From assembly GCF_000189635.1 (NCBI RefSeq), contig NW_002476417.1, forward strand, positions 496,001-560,000: a stretch of DNA of 64,000 bases. Direction: 5' to 3'. A program made the position numbers and the translations under genes. The DNA comes from Tetrahymena thermophila SB210. Lineage: Eukaryota > Ciliophora > Oligohymenophorea > Hymenostomatida > Tetrahymenidae. Each line of letters begins with the position of its first letter. The first letter of the stretch is position 1. Shown here piece by piece: positions 13,739 to 29,100 of the stretch. A model generated the notes under the pieces. It saw only the letters and a program-made list of their open reading frames with translations. It was not told where the DNA came from and searched no databases.

Positions 13739-14640
13739 AAGCATAATTGAGCTTTACTTAAATTAGATTTATTCAACAATGTATAATAATTTATTTATTT
13801 GAATTAAATTAAATACTTTATATTTAAATGTCTTTCTTCTCTGTTATGTCAATAAAAGTATTTTCTTCTTTTCAATAATCTAAAAAAATAATTTATATTT
13901 TAAATATTTATTAATTCATCTGAATTTCTTTAAAAATTAAAAAATTAACTAAAATATATTATTATTGCTAATAAAATTAATTAATTAATTTTTTTATATA
14001 ATACACATTGTAAATTTTATTTAATTAAAAATTAAAATATTTAAGATTTTTAAACCAAAAAAATTGAATTTTTATTTTAAAACTGATATCACTTAATATA
14101 TTTAAAATATTAAGATAAATGGTATTACAGTAAGTAAATCTTTTGTTGTGTTGGAATACATTTTATTAATTTTTTTTTTAAAAAGTAAAAGTTTAAGATA
14201 ATGTTAAGCATTTTAAATGTTATAATAATTAATGTTAATAAAATAAAGTAAATAATACAAAAACATTTAGCAGGATTAATTTTTTTCTGGTATATCATAT
14301 GTAGTACAATTTTATCATACTTTTCTTCTCATTTAGGTTTAATAAACTCTCAAAAAAAAATAAATATGACTTTTTCGACAAAGTAACAATTAAAATGAAG
14401 AGCAAATATATTTATATCGATTCTTAAATATGATTAAGTTATGGATAGAGTAAATTATTTAGTATTTGATTATTATTTACTTATATCTTATTTCCATAAA
14501 AAAGTAATCAATTTTTAATATGTATTAAAATTTAGTGAATATTTTTCTTAACATTCTTTGCGATTTTCTTGGCTTTAAAATATACAAAAAATCACACAAA
14601 AAAAAAAGCAATAATAAGATAGTAAACTAAAATTAATTAA
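13739..14640. other. AT-rich intergenic region
   Basis: 900 bp between the syntaxin stop and the start of the first cysteine-rich gene. It presumably holds a 3' UTR and a promoter. I see no gene, repeat or RNA signal in it. Confidence 0.5.
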
Positions 14641-17600
14641 ATGAATTTAGTTATTACCATTCTCATACTTCTCTTATTGAAAAGGTATTAAGCATTCTAA
14701 GCTACTTAAGTCTTTTCTTCATAAAAGAATAATCTTTACACAGCAGTATTTTACTCTGATGATTATATCCTTATTTCTAACTTAGATTATGAGGAAGATC
14801 CATTTTATAGTAAATCAAAAATATCTTCGTTTCTTAATATTGAATAATGGTATTTATTTAAAAGCTGTCTAAATATCTACTAAAAACTAATAGAGTTATG
14901 CTAATCCTTCATTCTGCTAAAACGCCTACCTAAAAGATGTAAATTAATTTTTTTTTAACTTATTTAAATTGAAATTCTATAAAATAGATTGATCAATTAA
15001 TAATTATTGGTCTTAAATATGAAATTAAATGTAAATTAAAGAATAAATATGTAACAAAGAATTGTCTTCATTTTTTATTTAGATGTTAAGATGAGTGGTA
15101 TTTCTACAACTGATGAAAAACAAGTTAATATTATAGAAAAAAATAAACCGATTAGTTAAGTTTTTATCCTAAACCCAAATGAAGTAACTTCTAATCTCAA
15201 TTATAGAGTTATTATATTGAAATTTTTATTTTAGGAAGTGTATGCTTACAGTAAGGACTCTCAAAGAGAAGTTTATTGTAAATTTCAAGTTTAAGTTTCC
15301 TAAATACAAATAAATTTAATTTTAATTATCGAAGGGTATGAGAGTAAAACATAATAAAAAGCTAAATTAACTGGTTGTGATAAATAGATAAATGGACTTT
15401 TTGAATATGGAGTAATTATATTAATTTTTAAATGAATATATAAATTAAGACCAACAATTTTATAACTAGCCTACTATGATAATAGCTCTATGTGAAAAGA
15501 AGCTAATGTGTAAATTATAAAAGAACATAAGAAATATAAGATTAAAATTAAATATTATATTATAGATTGGATGAAAAAAGATAGTAAAACATTAGAGAAA
15601 AATGATCTAAATCATGATAGTATAAACCCTTAATAATTTTCTATGGTATTTAAATAAGATGTAATAAATATATTTCATTTTACTAAAATCCTTTTGTAAA
15701 AATATGTTTTTTAAATAAAGAAAGAAAAGTATAAATTTATTTTAATAATTGATAAAAAAATTTAATATTGCAGTGCAGATACAATGAGTAATAAAGTTAA
15801 TTATGAATTTTCAGTCGAAATTAAAAGTATACCTAAAGAAGTTAATGTGTTAAATGAAAATATATTTATTATAGATACCAACAGACAGATAATATGTATA
15901 CTTACTTAATTAATTTTAGATTTAATTTAAATTAACACAATTATTTTAAAATAAATAGATTACTAAATTGATGTTCTCAAAAAGACAATAAATTAACTTA
16001 ATATTTATTAACATAAAAATGATATAAGCAAACTTTAAATTTCTCCAGTAATTTAAAAAAATTTTTTCAATAGCATTCTTCTTTTTAGTTTTTATTTAGT
16101 ATTTAAAAAAGTAGTTATTAATTTATAAATTTTTTATTTTTATACTAAAGTTTATTAAAAATTTTATTTAAAATTAGAGTGGACAAAATTTAGTTTTTAT
16201 TGAAAGCAAATAAACTGTTTATAGTATTTAAATTTATTTTTTAAATATATATTAAATTTACATCATTTACACAAAGATATAATAGTCTAAGAACCACCTT
16301 AAATTGTCTGTAAAGCAGGAGAGATGAAAAAGGATAATTCTTGTGTGAAATGTGCTTACTTTTGTGAAACTTGCTCTACTGATATCAATAAATGCGACTC
16401 TTGTGTAAGTGGTAGTACTTTTAGAAATGATGTTTCATAAAATTGTTCTTGCTGGGATTCATATTACGATAACTTAAATAATCCTATATGCTTAAAATGC
16501 CCTTATAATTGTATAACATGCCAGTTATAACCTGGAAATAAAATACTATAATGTTTGTCTTGCAAAGATAGTTTAGTAAGCAAAAGGAAATAAAATACAG
16601 AAGATTGCTCTTGTTTAGAAGGGTATTATGATGATGGTTAAAGTTAAAATTGTATTAAATGTCCAGATAATTGTTAAATTTGCAAATTTAGTTCTGGAAA
16701 AGTATAATGCTCATAATGTGTTGATGGCTACTATTGGAGTATTCAGGCATAAATGTGTTAGCAATGTAATTAAAAATGTCAAACATGCGTAAATGAGTCT
16801 TTTAAGTGCTTATCTTGCTATACTTCACAAAATAGAGAGCTTATAGGTTCAGATTGTGTGTGCAAATAGAACTATTCAGAGTAAAATTCTAGAGAGCCAG
16901 TTTGTTTATTAAATAAAGGCTGTGATAGGACATGTGAAAATTGCTTGTAACCAAATAAAGAAGACTAGTGGTAACTGATTTTCTTTAATATTTTATTATA
17001 TTTTTTATGAAATAAAATAGTATTACTTGTCCGTCAGAAAGAGAGCTAATAATAGTAGGAAATTAAAAATTTTGTAAATGTAGGTCTGGATATTATTCTT
17101 CACCAGAATAATAGTGCTTTTAATGTCATAGTATTTGTAAATCTTGTAATGGGCCAACTGAACGTGATTGTCTAAATTGTTTAGAAACAGAATAAAACAG
17201 ATATTTTGACATAGTAACTTAAAAATGTAAGTGTAAGGATGGGTATTTTGAAGAAAATAGTTTATGCCATAAATGTGATTCTAGTTGTAAAACATGCTCA
17301 GGAGGTGCTTCTAATTAATGCATAAGCTGCTACGAAAGCTAAAATAAAATTAATTAAAATGGTTAATGTATTTGTAAAGATGGTTTTTATCTAAGTAGCG
17401 ATTAATGTCTATAATGTCATATTTCATGCAAAACTTGTTTTGGTGAAGGAGATAATTAATGCCAAACATGTAATGAGGTTGAGGGGAAAAAATTAAAAGG
17501 TAGTAAATGCATATGTGAGATAGGTAAATCCTAAGTTAATAATACATGCATACCTTGTGATTTAACTTGCAAAACATGTTCTGATACAAATAACTTAAAT

Positions 17601-20060
17601 TGTGAATCATGTGATGAGAGCTAAAACAGATAGTTAGTAAATAATAAATGTCTATGTAAAGATGGATTTTTTGAATCTAAAAGTAAATAATGTGAAAAGT
17701 GTCATGAAAACTGTAAAACCTGCAAAGGTCCAGAAAGTTCATAGTGTACGACCTGTGATGTTAATGCAAACAAAATAATATCGAATTCAGAGTGTATATG
17801 CAAAGAAGGTTTCTTCTTGAATAATTGGCAGTGCTTTTAATGTGATCCTAGTTGTAAATTATGCAATGAGAAAGGACCCAATAGCTGCACAGATTGTGAT
17901 GTATCTCTAAACAAAATTTTAAAAGAAAAATAATGTGTTTGCTAAAGCGGTTACTTTGAAGTCAAAAATACATGCTTGCGTTGCCACGAGAGCTGTGAAA
18001 CTTGCTCTAATCAAAGTAAAAATTTTTGTTAATCATGCTATTAAAATTAGAATAGATATTTGTCTAGTTAAGAATGTTTATGCAAAGAAGGATACTTTGA
18101 ACGATCTGGTAATTTAGAATGCCAGAAATGCAGTCCCTTTTGCTAGAAGTGTGATAGTGAAAAATGTTTATAGTGTCTTCCAAATTTAAATAGAGGAATT
18201 GACTCTAAAGGCTAATGTGAGTGCTTAGAAGGGTATTATTCTATTGAAGGAGAAAGTGCCTGCTTTAAATGTGGCAGTTAATGCAAAAGTTGTATTTAAT
18301 CAGAAAGTTAATGCACATCATGCAATTCTGATTTGAGAGTTTTATCGTAAAATTAAGAATGTTTATGTAAAGATGGCTATTTTGAAGATCCTTCATCAAA
18401 ATAATGCTTAAAATGTTAAAATGGATGTTCTTCATGTTAAAGCTTGGCAGTATGTTCATAGTGTGATGCTAATTTTTAACTTGACTCAAAGGGAATTTGC
18501 TAAAAAGTAATTCCTTCTACAATATCAAAAGAATAACTTAAAACTGTAAGCAGTGCGACTGAATAAGCCACTACGGTTGTGATTGGTTCTACTATAACAT
18601 CATCTTTCTTGCTTTAGTCAGTTCAGCCAAATGCTAGTATTGCTTCTTCATTTTTAAAGCTGTAAAAACTTTACTTCCTGCTTTTAATTAAGACATCTTA
18701 TCCAGAACTTCTTTAGACATTTTTTAAGGCATTTGGAGGTAAGTCTCCCATCGATTAGATAAACAAATTTAATTTATTGACAAAACAAATTTTTGGAGAA
18801 GAAAAGGGAACTTTATTGCCAAATAAATTTGGCTTAGAAAAAATTGGAGAAAATATCCTCTTTAATTGTGGAGGTAGTATTTGCATAATTATTATGTTTT
18901 GGGCAATATCTTTACCGTTTTTAATCTATTATAAAAATTAATAAAAAAAATAGCAAATGGTAGAAGTTAAAGATAAATTTTTAAAATTCGTTTGCTTTTT
19001 TAATGAAAGTTTATTTCCTTTCCTTCTTATACTGATACATTAAATATTAATTACGATAGTCTTTTTTAGCACTGGGGTACAGTTCTATTCTATAGCAATC
19101 TATGATGCTTATGAATTAGATCTAATATTAGTTAAAATGATTGCCACTGTTATTGTTTTGGTTTATTTTTTAATTTGTCTTTTCAAACTGTGTAAATTAG
19201 TTAACAATCAAAATAACTACCAGCCTGAAAATATTTATTTTAACTAGAAAAGTATCGAGATATTAATATACGAATAGTTCAATTAAGAAACCAAATCATA
19301 ACCAGAATTAGCTCGAAATTTTTAATTAATTTACATTGTTTTTGAAAATGTATTATTCCCTTTGCTAATTACGTTTGCAGAATCGAGCTTTATGCCTTAA
19401 ATATTCAGTTGCTTATCAGTGCAGGTCACTTTATTCTCTATATCTTTATTACTAAGACCTTTGAAGACCTGCGCTTAGAATGTTTTTCTTATAATTGAGC
19501 AAGCTCTATGGGTGATTGTACTTTTGGGTATTTATTTTGTAGGAAACAGAGTTTCTAATTTGGAAAACTTAAAAATCGTTCCAGAATCTGAAATAAATCT
19601 ACTGACAAACCTAAGCTGGATTATTATGGCATCTTGCTTATTTATTTTAATTTTGAACCCTATTTCTATGTTCATAGATATTTTTGTCAAAAGGAAATTA
19701 ATAAAATAAAAGATATAAGAAATTCTAGCGGACATAAAAGAGAAGATTTGCAAATAGAAATAATAAAAGAAATAAGAAATAACTGAAAACGATCAGCCAG
19801 ATAATAGTTTATCAATCAACTCAAAAAATTTATCTTACAACCTAATTAATTAAAAAAGTATTAAAAAATATAATTCATCTAAAAAGCAAGACTCTTCTGG
19901 TATGAGTATCTTTAAGGTTAAAAAATCTTAAATTTAAGAATGCCATCTAAGGAATAATCAATTTATGTAAACTAATAACAGCAGGCGTATAAATCTAACT
20001 TAGAAATAATCAAGTTACCATAAAAAAGAAAATTAAATTGAATTATTTACTAGAAAATGA
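14641..20060 (+). CDS. Cysteine-rich (furin-like repeat) multi-pass surface protein 1
   Basis: Predicted secreted/plasma-membrane protein. The start ATG opens a signal peptide (MNLVITILILLLLK). An N-terminal region without many cysteines follows, spread over several AT-rich introns between 14938 and 16280; only the first junctions are clear. From about 16300 to 18500 there are dozens of CxxC...CxxCxG-type units (for example CQTCNEVEG, CKTCSDT) resembling furin-like/growth-factor-receptor cysteine repeats. A linker with FGGKSPI is followed by a membrane module of six or seven hydrophobic segments between about 18860 and 19690, beginning with NCGGSICIIIMFW. The Gln/Ser-rich cytoplasmic tail ends at TGA 20058-20060. 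It shares this architecture with the next two genes, so the trio looks like an old tandem family. Ligand unknown. Reading through TAA/TAG is required everywhere. Confidence 0.8.
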
Positions 20061-20594
20061 TTATTAATTGATAATTAGTATATCTAATTGAATTTACTTT
20101 TGTAAATATTGAAAGAATATGTAGACTAATTATCATATTTAATAATAATCTTTTTTAATAAATAATTTCTTGCTTGATTTTTACTAGATATATATGTATG
20201 TATGTGTTATTATATTTAAATTAAGAAATACATTAAAAATAAATTAAGTCCATTAGTTTATTTTATCACAAAGTAAATAACATGCGTATATATTAGGTTG
20301 TATTTTTTATCAGTGAAAATAATTTATAGAAATTTTCATTTAAATTCTTATTTTGTAATGTTATTGATTTTTATGGATTTGATTAACATGAAAAATGAGT
20401 TGAATTAAAGGAGTGAATGAATGGATGATTTATTAAAATTTCTTTGTTAAAGAATGTAAACAATAGAATTGATTAATTGATTTGAAAGAAATTTTTAACT
20501 ATACTTTGTATGCATAAATAATAATAATTATAAAGTAAAAAGAAATAATCAAACAATAACAAGGCTCAATAAGTTAATTAATTCATATACAAAT
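20061..20594. other. AT-rich intergenic region
   Basis: 530 bp between the first and second cysteine-rich genes. It is low-complexity A/T sequence with short direct tatgtatg-type runs near 20190; nothing else is recognised. Confidence 0.45.
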
Positions 20595-23500
20595 ATGGTT
20601 TTCTTTAGTATAAAATAAAAGTGGCTCATTATTTTCAACTTACACATTTCTACCTTGATCTGTACTTCTCCTTTGATTAATTTTTCATCTTAAATCTCAT
20701 AGATAACTATGTTGACCTTTTATTCTAATGATTATTTAATAGTTATCAATACTGATCAAAAACTAATTAGTAAAATAGATTTAAAAAATGCTGCTTGTTT
20801 ATGATAAATTAATTATTTTTAGCTTATTAAATATCAAGCAATTAAACATCAACATATAGTAATGGGAAATGTATTAACGCATACTATTATCAGGTAATTT
20901 CTTTCAAAACCAACTCTCAAATTATTTCTTTTACTTATTTTACTTACTGAAATTTATTTTAGGATATGTACGTATATGGGGGAGGAGACAACAATTTTCT
21001 TTATAGTATAAATCTACAAAAAAGCAAATTATTTATCGTTAATTATTTATTTAATAGATGCACTTTTTGTTAATTTGAATTTGAGTAAATACAACTAATA
21101 CTCTTAGTTATAATATTCAGATAGTCGCCTACAATCGTTAGTGGTTCTTTCTGGTCAGGATAATGTAAAAAATATATTTGCAATTAAATAAGCGATCTTT
21201 AATTAAAATGTTATTAATTATAAACTAACAGGTAGTATCTATAAAGTAAAACAATATTATACAATGTAACTTAAAACAGATAAGATATTCTAATATAAAA
21301 ATAACTAATAAATTTAAAAATAAGGGATGTATTCTAATAATAAACTCGTTAATTTGAATGGATGCACTGGATAATTCAGAGGATTAATTTCATTTAAAGT
21401 AAATTTTCTTTTAAAAAAATACATAAATAAGAATTAATTATTTTTTTATATTTACTCCTTTTTAATAATATATTTACTTATTACTTACTTAATTTCTAAC
21501 TAATAACTAAAATAATAGTAATCTTAAAAATTTTTAGCTTTGTGCGGTGAAATATTAATATGTAACCTTTTCTTTATTAAATAATTTTTTTTATTTATTT
21601 TTTAAATTATAAAGAATGGGAGTAAACAACTACATCCAGTTAGATTAATGCATCTGTTGTAATAATATAACCATTTATAGCTGCAGGTTGTTAGTATTTA
21701 TAAATTGTGAAGTTAGGAGGAGTATTCATTTAAATACATAGATTTTTTACTTAGCTTACTTAATTTTATAATTTAATTAGCCAATAGGAGATTCTACAAT
21801 TTAAGATTTTATTTTGGTAGAAGACAATTTAGTTACTCTCTGTACATATAGTAATGGGCAAGTTACAAGAAAGCAATCAACTCAGCTTGCTTCTAGACCT
21901 AGTTAAGTTTTGATTTCATAGTGGAGATTTTTCTATATTGATTCTTCAAAAACAAATATCTTTAGTAAATTTTGAAATTTAAAATAATTTAAAATATTAA
22001 AAAATATTTAATTGATAGTGTATGAAATTTTATAAAATAACAATCTCATTTATAGAGCAAATATAAACGGTACTTTTACCTTATCAGCTATGGCAATATC
22101 ACCCGTATCTTTTATCAAAAACAAGTTATTTTAATATAAATATATTTATATTTTTAAACAATTAAGGATAACTCATAACTTGCATATGCTGATCAGACAT
22201 CAGTCTCAGGTAAAAATTATAATATGATAAATCGTAATTAAAAAAATAATTATTATTTAAACATAAATTTAGTGTGGAGATATACATAAGGTATATGCTA
22301 AACTGGATTTATGTGGGACAAAGATTAGTAGCTTTGTGTTTAATGTTCTTATTATTGCTCTTCTTGTTCTCAGTCTATCAGTTAATGTGATGCTTGCTAA
22401 ACTGCCTCTAATGGCTTAAGTATTTACAGATAAGATAAATAAAATAATTGCCAATGCTAAAGTGGTTACTATGATAATGGTAGTTTGGTATGTGCTTAGT
22501 GTCCTTACTATTGTTAAACTTGTTCAAAAAATAACTAAGGAAATGTTTAATGTACATCTTGTTCTTAAAATAGCTCTAGAGACTAAAATAATATTTGTAG
22601 TTGTCTTAAAGGATTCTATGATAACGGAACAAGTGTTTGCTAAAAATGTGATTAAACTTGTATGACTTGCTAAAAAATTTAATAAATTGTATAATGTACT
22701 TAATGTGATCCTAATTCATTTAGAATTTTGAATGCAGGAAAATGTGTTTGTCAAACTGGTTATTAAGAATATACAGTTCCTTAGTCAAAATGTCTTTCTT
22801 CAGCCTGCTTTTCAACTTGTAAAACATGTTCCTAACCCTAAGATTAATTTTCATGGTAAAAGTCTATACTTATATATATATATTTTTTGTTTCTCCTTAT
22901 AATCAGTTTAGATAGCTAATCATTTTTTTAAAAGGTGATTAAAAATCGAACTTATTAATTAAAAATAGGACTATTTTATCAAACTAATTTACAAATAATA
23001 TTTTTATCTTATGTTTATTTTTTAAAATTAATTAAACTTACTATTTTTAAATAATTTTAAAGAACAAACAAAATAATTTTATTTCATTTAAGCTATGATT
23101 CTAAATATGCTTATTTTTTAGTTTTTTGTTTTAAGCAATTTTATATTCGTTAAATAATTACAGATATTTATTTGTTTTAAAATTTTATTTCTATTAAAAT
23201 AAAGTTCATCTTGCTCTCCTGACAGAACATTAGTTTAACAATAGAATGGAAATATTTGCTAATGTAATCCAGGCTTTTACGAGAATAATAAATTTGTTTG
23301 CACACCATGCCATAGCACTTGTAAGACTTGCAACGGTGGTCAAAATAATAATTGCCTAACATGCGATTCTAACTAAAATAGAATATTAGACTCAAAAACA
23401 AATACTTGCATTTGTTAAGATGGTTTTTTTGATTAAAGTGGTGTTTGTGTTTAATGTGATTAGACATGCCAAACATGCTAAGGTAATGGACCTTAGAACT

Positions 23501-25605
23501 GCACATCTTGCTTTTAGAAACAATACAGAAATTTATCCCAAAATTAATGCATTTGCAATTAAGGATTTGTTTCTGTCAATAATAATTTAATTTGCTAATA
23601 ATGTGCTGATAATTGTCAAACTTGCAATGTCAACTAACCTTTAAAATGTTCAGTCTGTTTACCAAATACAAACAGAATGTTAAATGCTTAGACAGGAAAT
23701 TGTGATTGCTAAAATGGGTATTTTTAAAATGGATCTAGTAGTATTTGCTCTCAGTGTGATTAGTCATGTAAAACTTGCTCAAATTCAAGTAAAAACTGTC
23801 TATCATGTAGCGATCCACTAAAAATTTTATAAGGCAATACTTGCATTTGCTAAGAAAGTTATTTTTAATTAGAACCAACTAATTTATGTTAAAAATGTAC
23901 ATCCAATTGTTTAAAATGCTCAAATTCTTAATCTTGTTAAAAATGCTAACAAAACTTTGAATTGAGTAATAATAATTTATGTGTTCAAATAATACCATCC
24001 ACAATACCTCAGGGAACTCTTCACTTAGTTTAGAATAGCACAAAAACAGCTGTATATGCATCTGTGGGTTCAACTGTAGCAGGCTCAATTTTTCTGTCTT
24101 CATTTTAACCAAACTCAAGCATAGCTACTTAGCTCCTATTACTACAAAAATTTAACTTTATGCTCTTAATAAATATCGCATACCCTTAATTACTGCATGA
24201 ATTTTTTATTATATTTGGAGGAACTTCACCTATTTCCAGCTTACATAAATTTAATATCATAGATAAATACTTTATAAAAACTGAAGACAGTCCAGTTTAT
24301 ATTAGCAATTAATTTAATTAGGAAAATATTAGCGATAGCATACTTAAAAATAGTGGAGGCTGTGTAGTAATCATAACCATCTTTTGGATAATATCTCTTC
24401 CTTTTATAATCTTTTATAAAAAAAACGAAATTATTAGAAACGCTGAAGAGATTAAGTATAATTCTACAAAATTGATAAAAAATATAGGAGAAAACTACTA
24501 TCCTTATTTCTTAGTATTAATCCACTAAGTTCTGAGCCTTATAATATTTTTCTCAGTTTTTCTATAGATAGCTGCATTTATAAAATTTGATCCTGTTTCA
24601 GATAGCTTATTTGTTCCTAAGATTATACTTTTAATAATAGTAGGAATATATATTTTTTTTATTGCTGGTAAATCTTTATTCATAGTTAACTCTATAGGAA
24701 ATTATTAACAAGATGTAAGCTTGCACAGCACAGAAAAAATAGAGCAGTCAATTTATTCTAACATAAATTTGAACTAAAAGGGAAACACCTTCTTTAGGAG
24801 AAATTACAAACTCATTTAAATAACAATTGAGAATATTTTCATTCCAATTTTTATTATATTTTTTGGATTTGATTCATAGATACAGATTGGCCTTTGCTTA
24901 GGTTTTTATGTTCTTTTATTCATACTAACTGTAGCAACAAGTCCTATGAATAAGTTTATTGATAATCTATTTTTAATCTTAGATTAATCATGTTGGATTA
25001 TCCTTTATGCCACAATTCTTTTTATAGCAGTGAAACTTTCATTTATATTAGACTTTAATCAAATAAGTGAAAAAGACATCTAATTGTTTACTACTTTAAG
25101 TTGGGTTGCAATAGGATCTTGCATAATGATTTTACTATTAAATCCTATTTATTTGATAGTTCAATTATTTAGTCTCAGAAAAGAATATCAAGCTTAAATT
25201 AAAGAAATATGCAACAAAATAAAGCAGAAATTTTAGAAGAATGAAAGTTAAGATCAAGAAAGTGTTACAAACTATGACAATGTAAGTCTTTATGATTTTA
25301 CTCTAAAAAATACGTCTAAACTTTGGGATAGATCAACTATACATTAATAGCATATGCTAGAATAATACAGATCTATGAGATAGCTTTAGTCTAACCCTTC
25401 TATTTTTAATTCACCTCCTTTATTAAGCTAAGTTAAAAAAATAAAACTAAATAAATAAATTGAGCTTTCAAAAAAACATGAAATAGAATTACCAACTAAA
25501 AGTATATCTCTTTAACAATCAACAAAAGCTTAATAATAAGAAAAAAATCATAAACAAAAGAATGAAAAATTAGATTTAAAAAAAATAAATGATAAATTAA
25601 TGTGA
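20595..25605 (+). CDS. Cysteine-rich (furin-like repeat) multi-pass surface protein 2
   Basis: Second member of the trio. The ATG at 20595 starts a signal-like N-terminus (WLIIFNLHISTLICT). The first exons encode a propeller-like region (YSNDYLIVINTDQ, YVYGGGDNNFLYSINL) broken by many small introns. Cysteine units begin near 22270 (CQTGFMWD, CDACQTASNG) and run to about 23970, split by a 349-bp intron (22856-23204) that rejoins in frame inside a TGT codon. A linker with FGGTSPIS leads to the membrane module from NSGGCVVIITIFW onward, with about seven hydrophobic segments up to 25190. A long Gln/Lys/Ser-rich tail ends at TGA 25603-25605. The module aligns segment by segment with those of the neighbouring genes. 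Role unknown; a receptor, channel-like or adhesive surface protein is possible. Confidence 0.8.
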
Positions 25606-26165
25606 ATTAATTTAAAACTCTCTTTTATTCAAAAAAAAATTTCAAAAGTTAAAAAAAAATTAATATATTTATTATTTTATTTATATTATTAGCAACATAT
25701 ATTAATTAATTTTAATATTTTAAACTCATTCGATTTTATTTAAATAAACCTTAAATATCTAAACAAAACATTATTTAAATTAATTTCACAATAAATAATC
25801 GAAAAGTTTAATCTTTTAGTTCTAAAGGTTAATAAAAATACAATTTAATAATTGATGGTTTTGTTTGAAAGATAAATTATTTATAATTCAAAATATTAAG
25901 AAGTATATTCATTTAGAGAAGTATTATTAAGATTTATTTTCATTTAGTAATGAAACGTTATTATTTTAAATAATCAGTACTGCGTGTTGAAAGTACTTTT
26001 TTAATATCTTTATTTTCTACTTTTATGATTTATCTTAAGTGATATTAAATAAACAATTAAAATATTAGTGAAAAAAAAGAAAGAGTAAATTAAAGTTAAA
26101 TAATAAAAAAAAGGCAAAATTAGTTAATTAATTAATTAATTTAGAAAACATATTCGAGATTAAAA
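25606..26165. other. AT-rich intergenic region
   Basis: 560 bp between the second and third cysteine-rich genes. A small run of repeated ttaa units sits near 26124-26141. No coding or RNA signal is seen. Confidence 0.45.
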
Positions 26166-29100
26166 ATGTAGTTAATCAATTTTGTCTAGCTATTTGAATC
26201 TAATACTGCAATAATCTTATTTTTCATTCTCATTTTTAGAAAAATTAGCTGCGAGTTAACAGACATTTTTTCTAATAATTATGGGTATGAAATTGTATCT
26301 GCAATTTTATTGGATGATACATATTTTGCGTATTGCAACAAATAGGATTATAATATCTATGGTAAAATATTAAAAAGAAATAAATATATTTTTTATTTTT
26401 TACTTGTAGTATAAGATTATTTGAATAATGTAACTTACAGTTAGCCACTCGCCATTAATTAGATTTGTTAAAATTTATTTTAGCTCTCCAAAGTAACTTT
26501 AATTTGTTATTAAACTATATTTATTAGCATTTTTAAATAGGATTCTGTTAAAAGTAGCTTCTTAATTGTTTATTAAGATTCAAACAACTATAACTACTAC
26601 TTGAAATGTATCTTACAACAAAAAACTCTATTATTTAAATTTAATAATGTTCTTATTAAAAGTATGTGAATTTATCTCTAAAAACCAAGAATTTCAGATA
26701 TCGAATTAAGATACTCTTCTCTAAAATAATATATAAAATTACTCATTAGTTAACTCTAAAAATGTAAATTAATTTATTGTTTACTACTTTTAATGCCCAA
26801 CTATATCTTACAATTGATTTTAAATAAAAAGATGACTTTAACTTTTTTAAGATATTTTTGTGGTTAGAATAAACAGAAACTATAATTAATTATAGAAGAA
26901 TATTTATTTACTTTCTATAACATTTTTACTTTTTTTTATTTTTTATTTAGTATTTAGCAGTTTTAACTATCTAGCTCGATTAAAATAACATATATTGTAA
27001 GATTTTAATTCCATTTTACTAGCTTTTATTTTAATTTTTTTTAAGACTTAGATACCAGTTTTAACTTGATCCAAGTCCGCTTAAATCCATTTTGCACTTA
27101 ACAAATTTAAGGAATATGGTATTCAGATGTAAATAAAAATATTTACTTTCATCAATTTATTTTATTTTTTATAAAATTAGAATCAAAACCCTTTAGCTCT
27201 CTGCAGTTAATAAAACTTTTATTGTAAGCTAATTCTAAAATTATTTATTAGTTTAATTATTTATAAAGAAATTTAGGGAATATCATGTTAGGCATTATCT
27301 TATCTTCCTACAGGCTTATCATAAATACCTACAAGTTTTATTTAACTCCAAGTAAAAAACATAAATTTTTATTTAAAATATAAATTTTTAAAATTAATTT
27401 TAAACAATTACACCAACCAACTACTATAAAATATTAATAATATTAAACTAACTTTTATTATAAAGCCATACAATTAAAACCAGATAATAGCATATTAAGG
27501 AAATTAATTAGTTATATACCAGCTTATAATTCAAAATTAATATTCTTTTGAAAGTATAATTTCAATAAATTTATAAGATATAACTAACTCACCTTTATCA
27601 AGCTATTATTAAATCAATTAATTGATAGCTACCTAGGCACCAAGTTAGATAAATTGTAAATTGTTAAAATCAAATATTTATTCAATTAAAATTTCTAATT
27701 AAATTAGCTATTTATCCTTTTGATAAATCACAAACCAACTTATTGTATCCTAATGGCTTACATTTAGTATCTACTATGCCTGTAAATTACTATTTTAAGA
27801 TATTATTTTAAAATAATTTAATTAATTTAGGATACTTAATTAATATTATATTCTGTTTCTTACTAGTTTGGTTACCCTGAAACTTTAAGTAAAATTTAAA
27901 ATTTGAATATCTTATTTAACTACTGTATAATCATTAGTTTCCCCCTACTTTAATTTAAAATACTTACTTTTATTTAAGTAAAGTGTTTTATACTTAAAAA
28001 TAAAAATGTTTAAACTATATAAATAGATATTTCAAAATATACAATTATTTTTAAATTAGTTATAACTAGATCTGATTAATCGTTTTAAAATTGTAGTGAT
28101 AGCAATATTTGTTAACCTTTGTGCTCTTAAATAAATGATTCTTCTGTTTGTAAATGCGAGTTAGCTGGTTATGATGGGTACTGTAAATGTAAATAAGGCT
28201 ATTACAAAGATCCTACTTTAGGTTGCTAGAAATGTCCTTATTTTTGCCAAACATGCGATTAAAGTAATTATTGCACATCTTGCCCTCAAGCTTCTAACAG
28301 AATGCAAATAACTGATTCTAATGTATGTGCTTGTTTAAATGGCTATCAAGATGATTAAAATTTATAAATATGTTATAAATGTGATGATTCTTGTTTGACC
28401 TGTAATGGCCCAAATAATAATAATTGGTAAAATAATTTAGCATATTAAATTACTTAAATTTTTTTAGTTTAACATGTAAGTATCCTCACACATAAATTTA
28501 AAATGGAGTATGTTAGTGTCTTCCAAGATATTATAAAACAAGTAGTAATTAATGCTCTTAATGTAATCCTTCCTGTTTAACATGCTCTGATGGGTCTTTA
28601 AATGGTTGTCTCACATGTAACTAAGATAATAATTTTATTAAATCTAGCTTAATTTCCTTATCCTCTTCATGTATCTGTAAAGATAATTATTACTAAAGCA
28701 GCGATTTAACAAATTGTTTATAGTGCCATCCTACTTGTTTAACTTGCTTAAATAGCTCTAGCAATAGCTGTATTTCCTGTGAAACTTCCAATAATTTCAT
28801 AAGATCAAACACATAAAATTAAACATCATAATGTATTTGCAAGGATGGGTATTATTTGAATAATTTTTAATGTATTATTGATTATTGTTAAGTTGGATGC
28901 TTGAATTGTGATAACTAGACAAGGTAATGCTTGTAATGCTAAAATAAATACAAACAAAATCTAACAACAACTGAATGTACTCTAGATTAAATTACAGAAA
29001 TTTAAGAAACCTATTAAATTAATAACAGCACAACCTATTAGAAAATGTAGAATGTAGTTATTGGTTCTGCCATTTTAGCAGTTAGTTCTCCTGGTATAAA

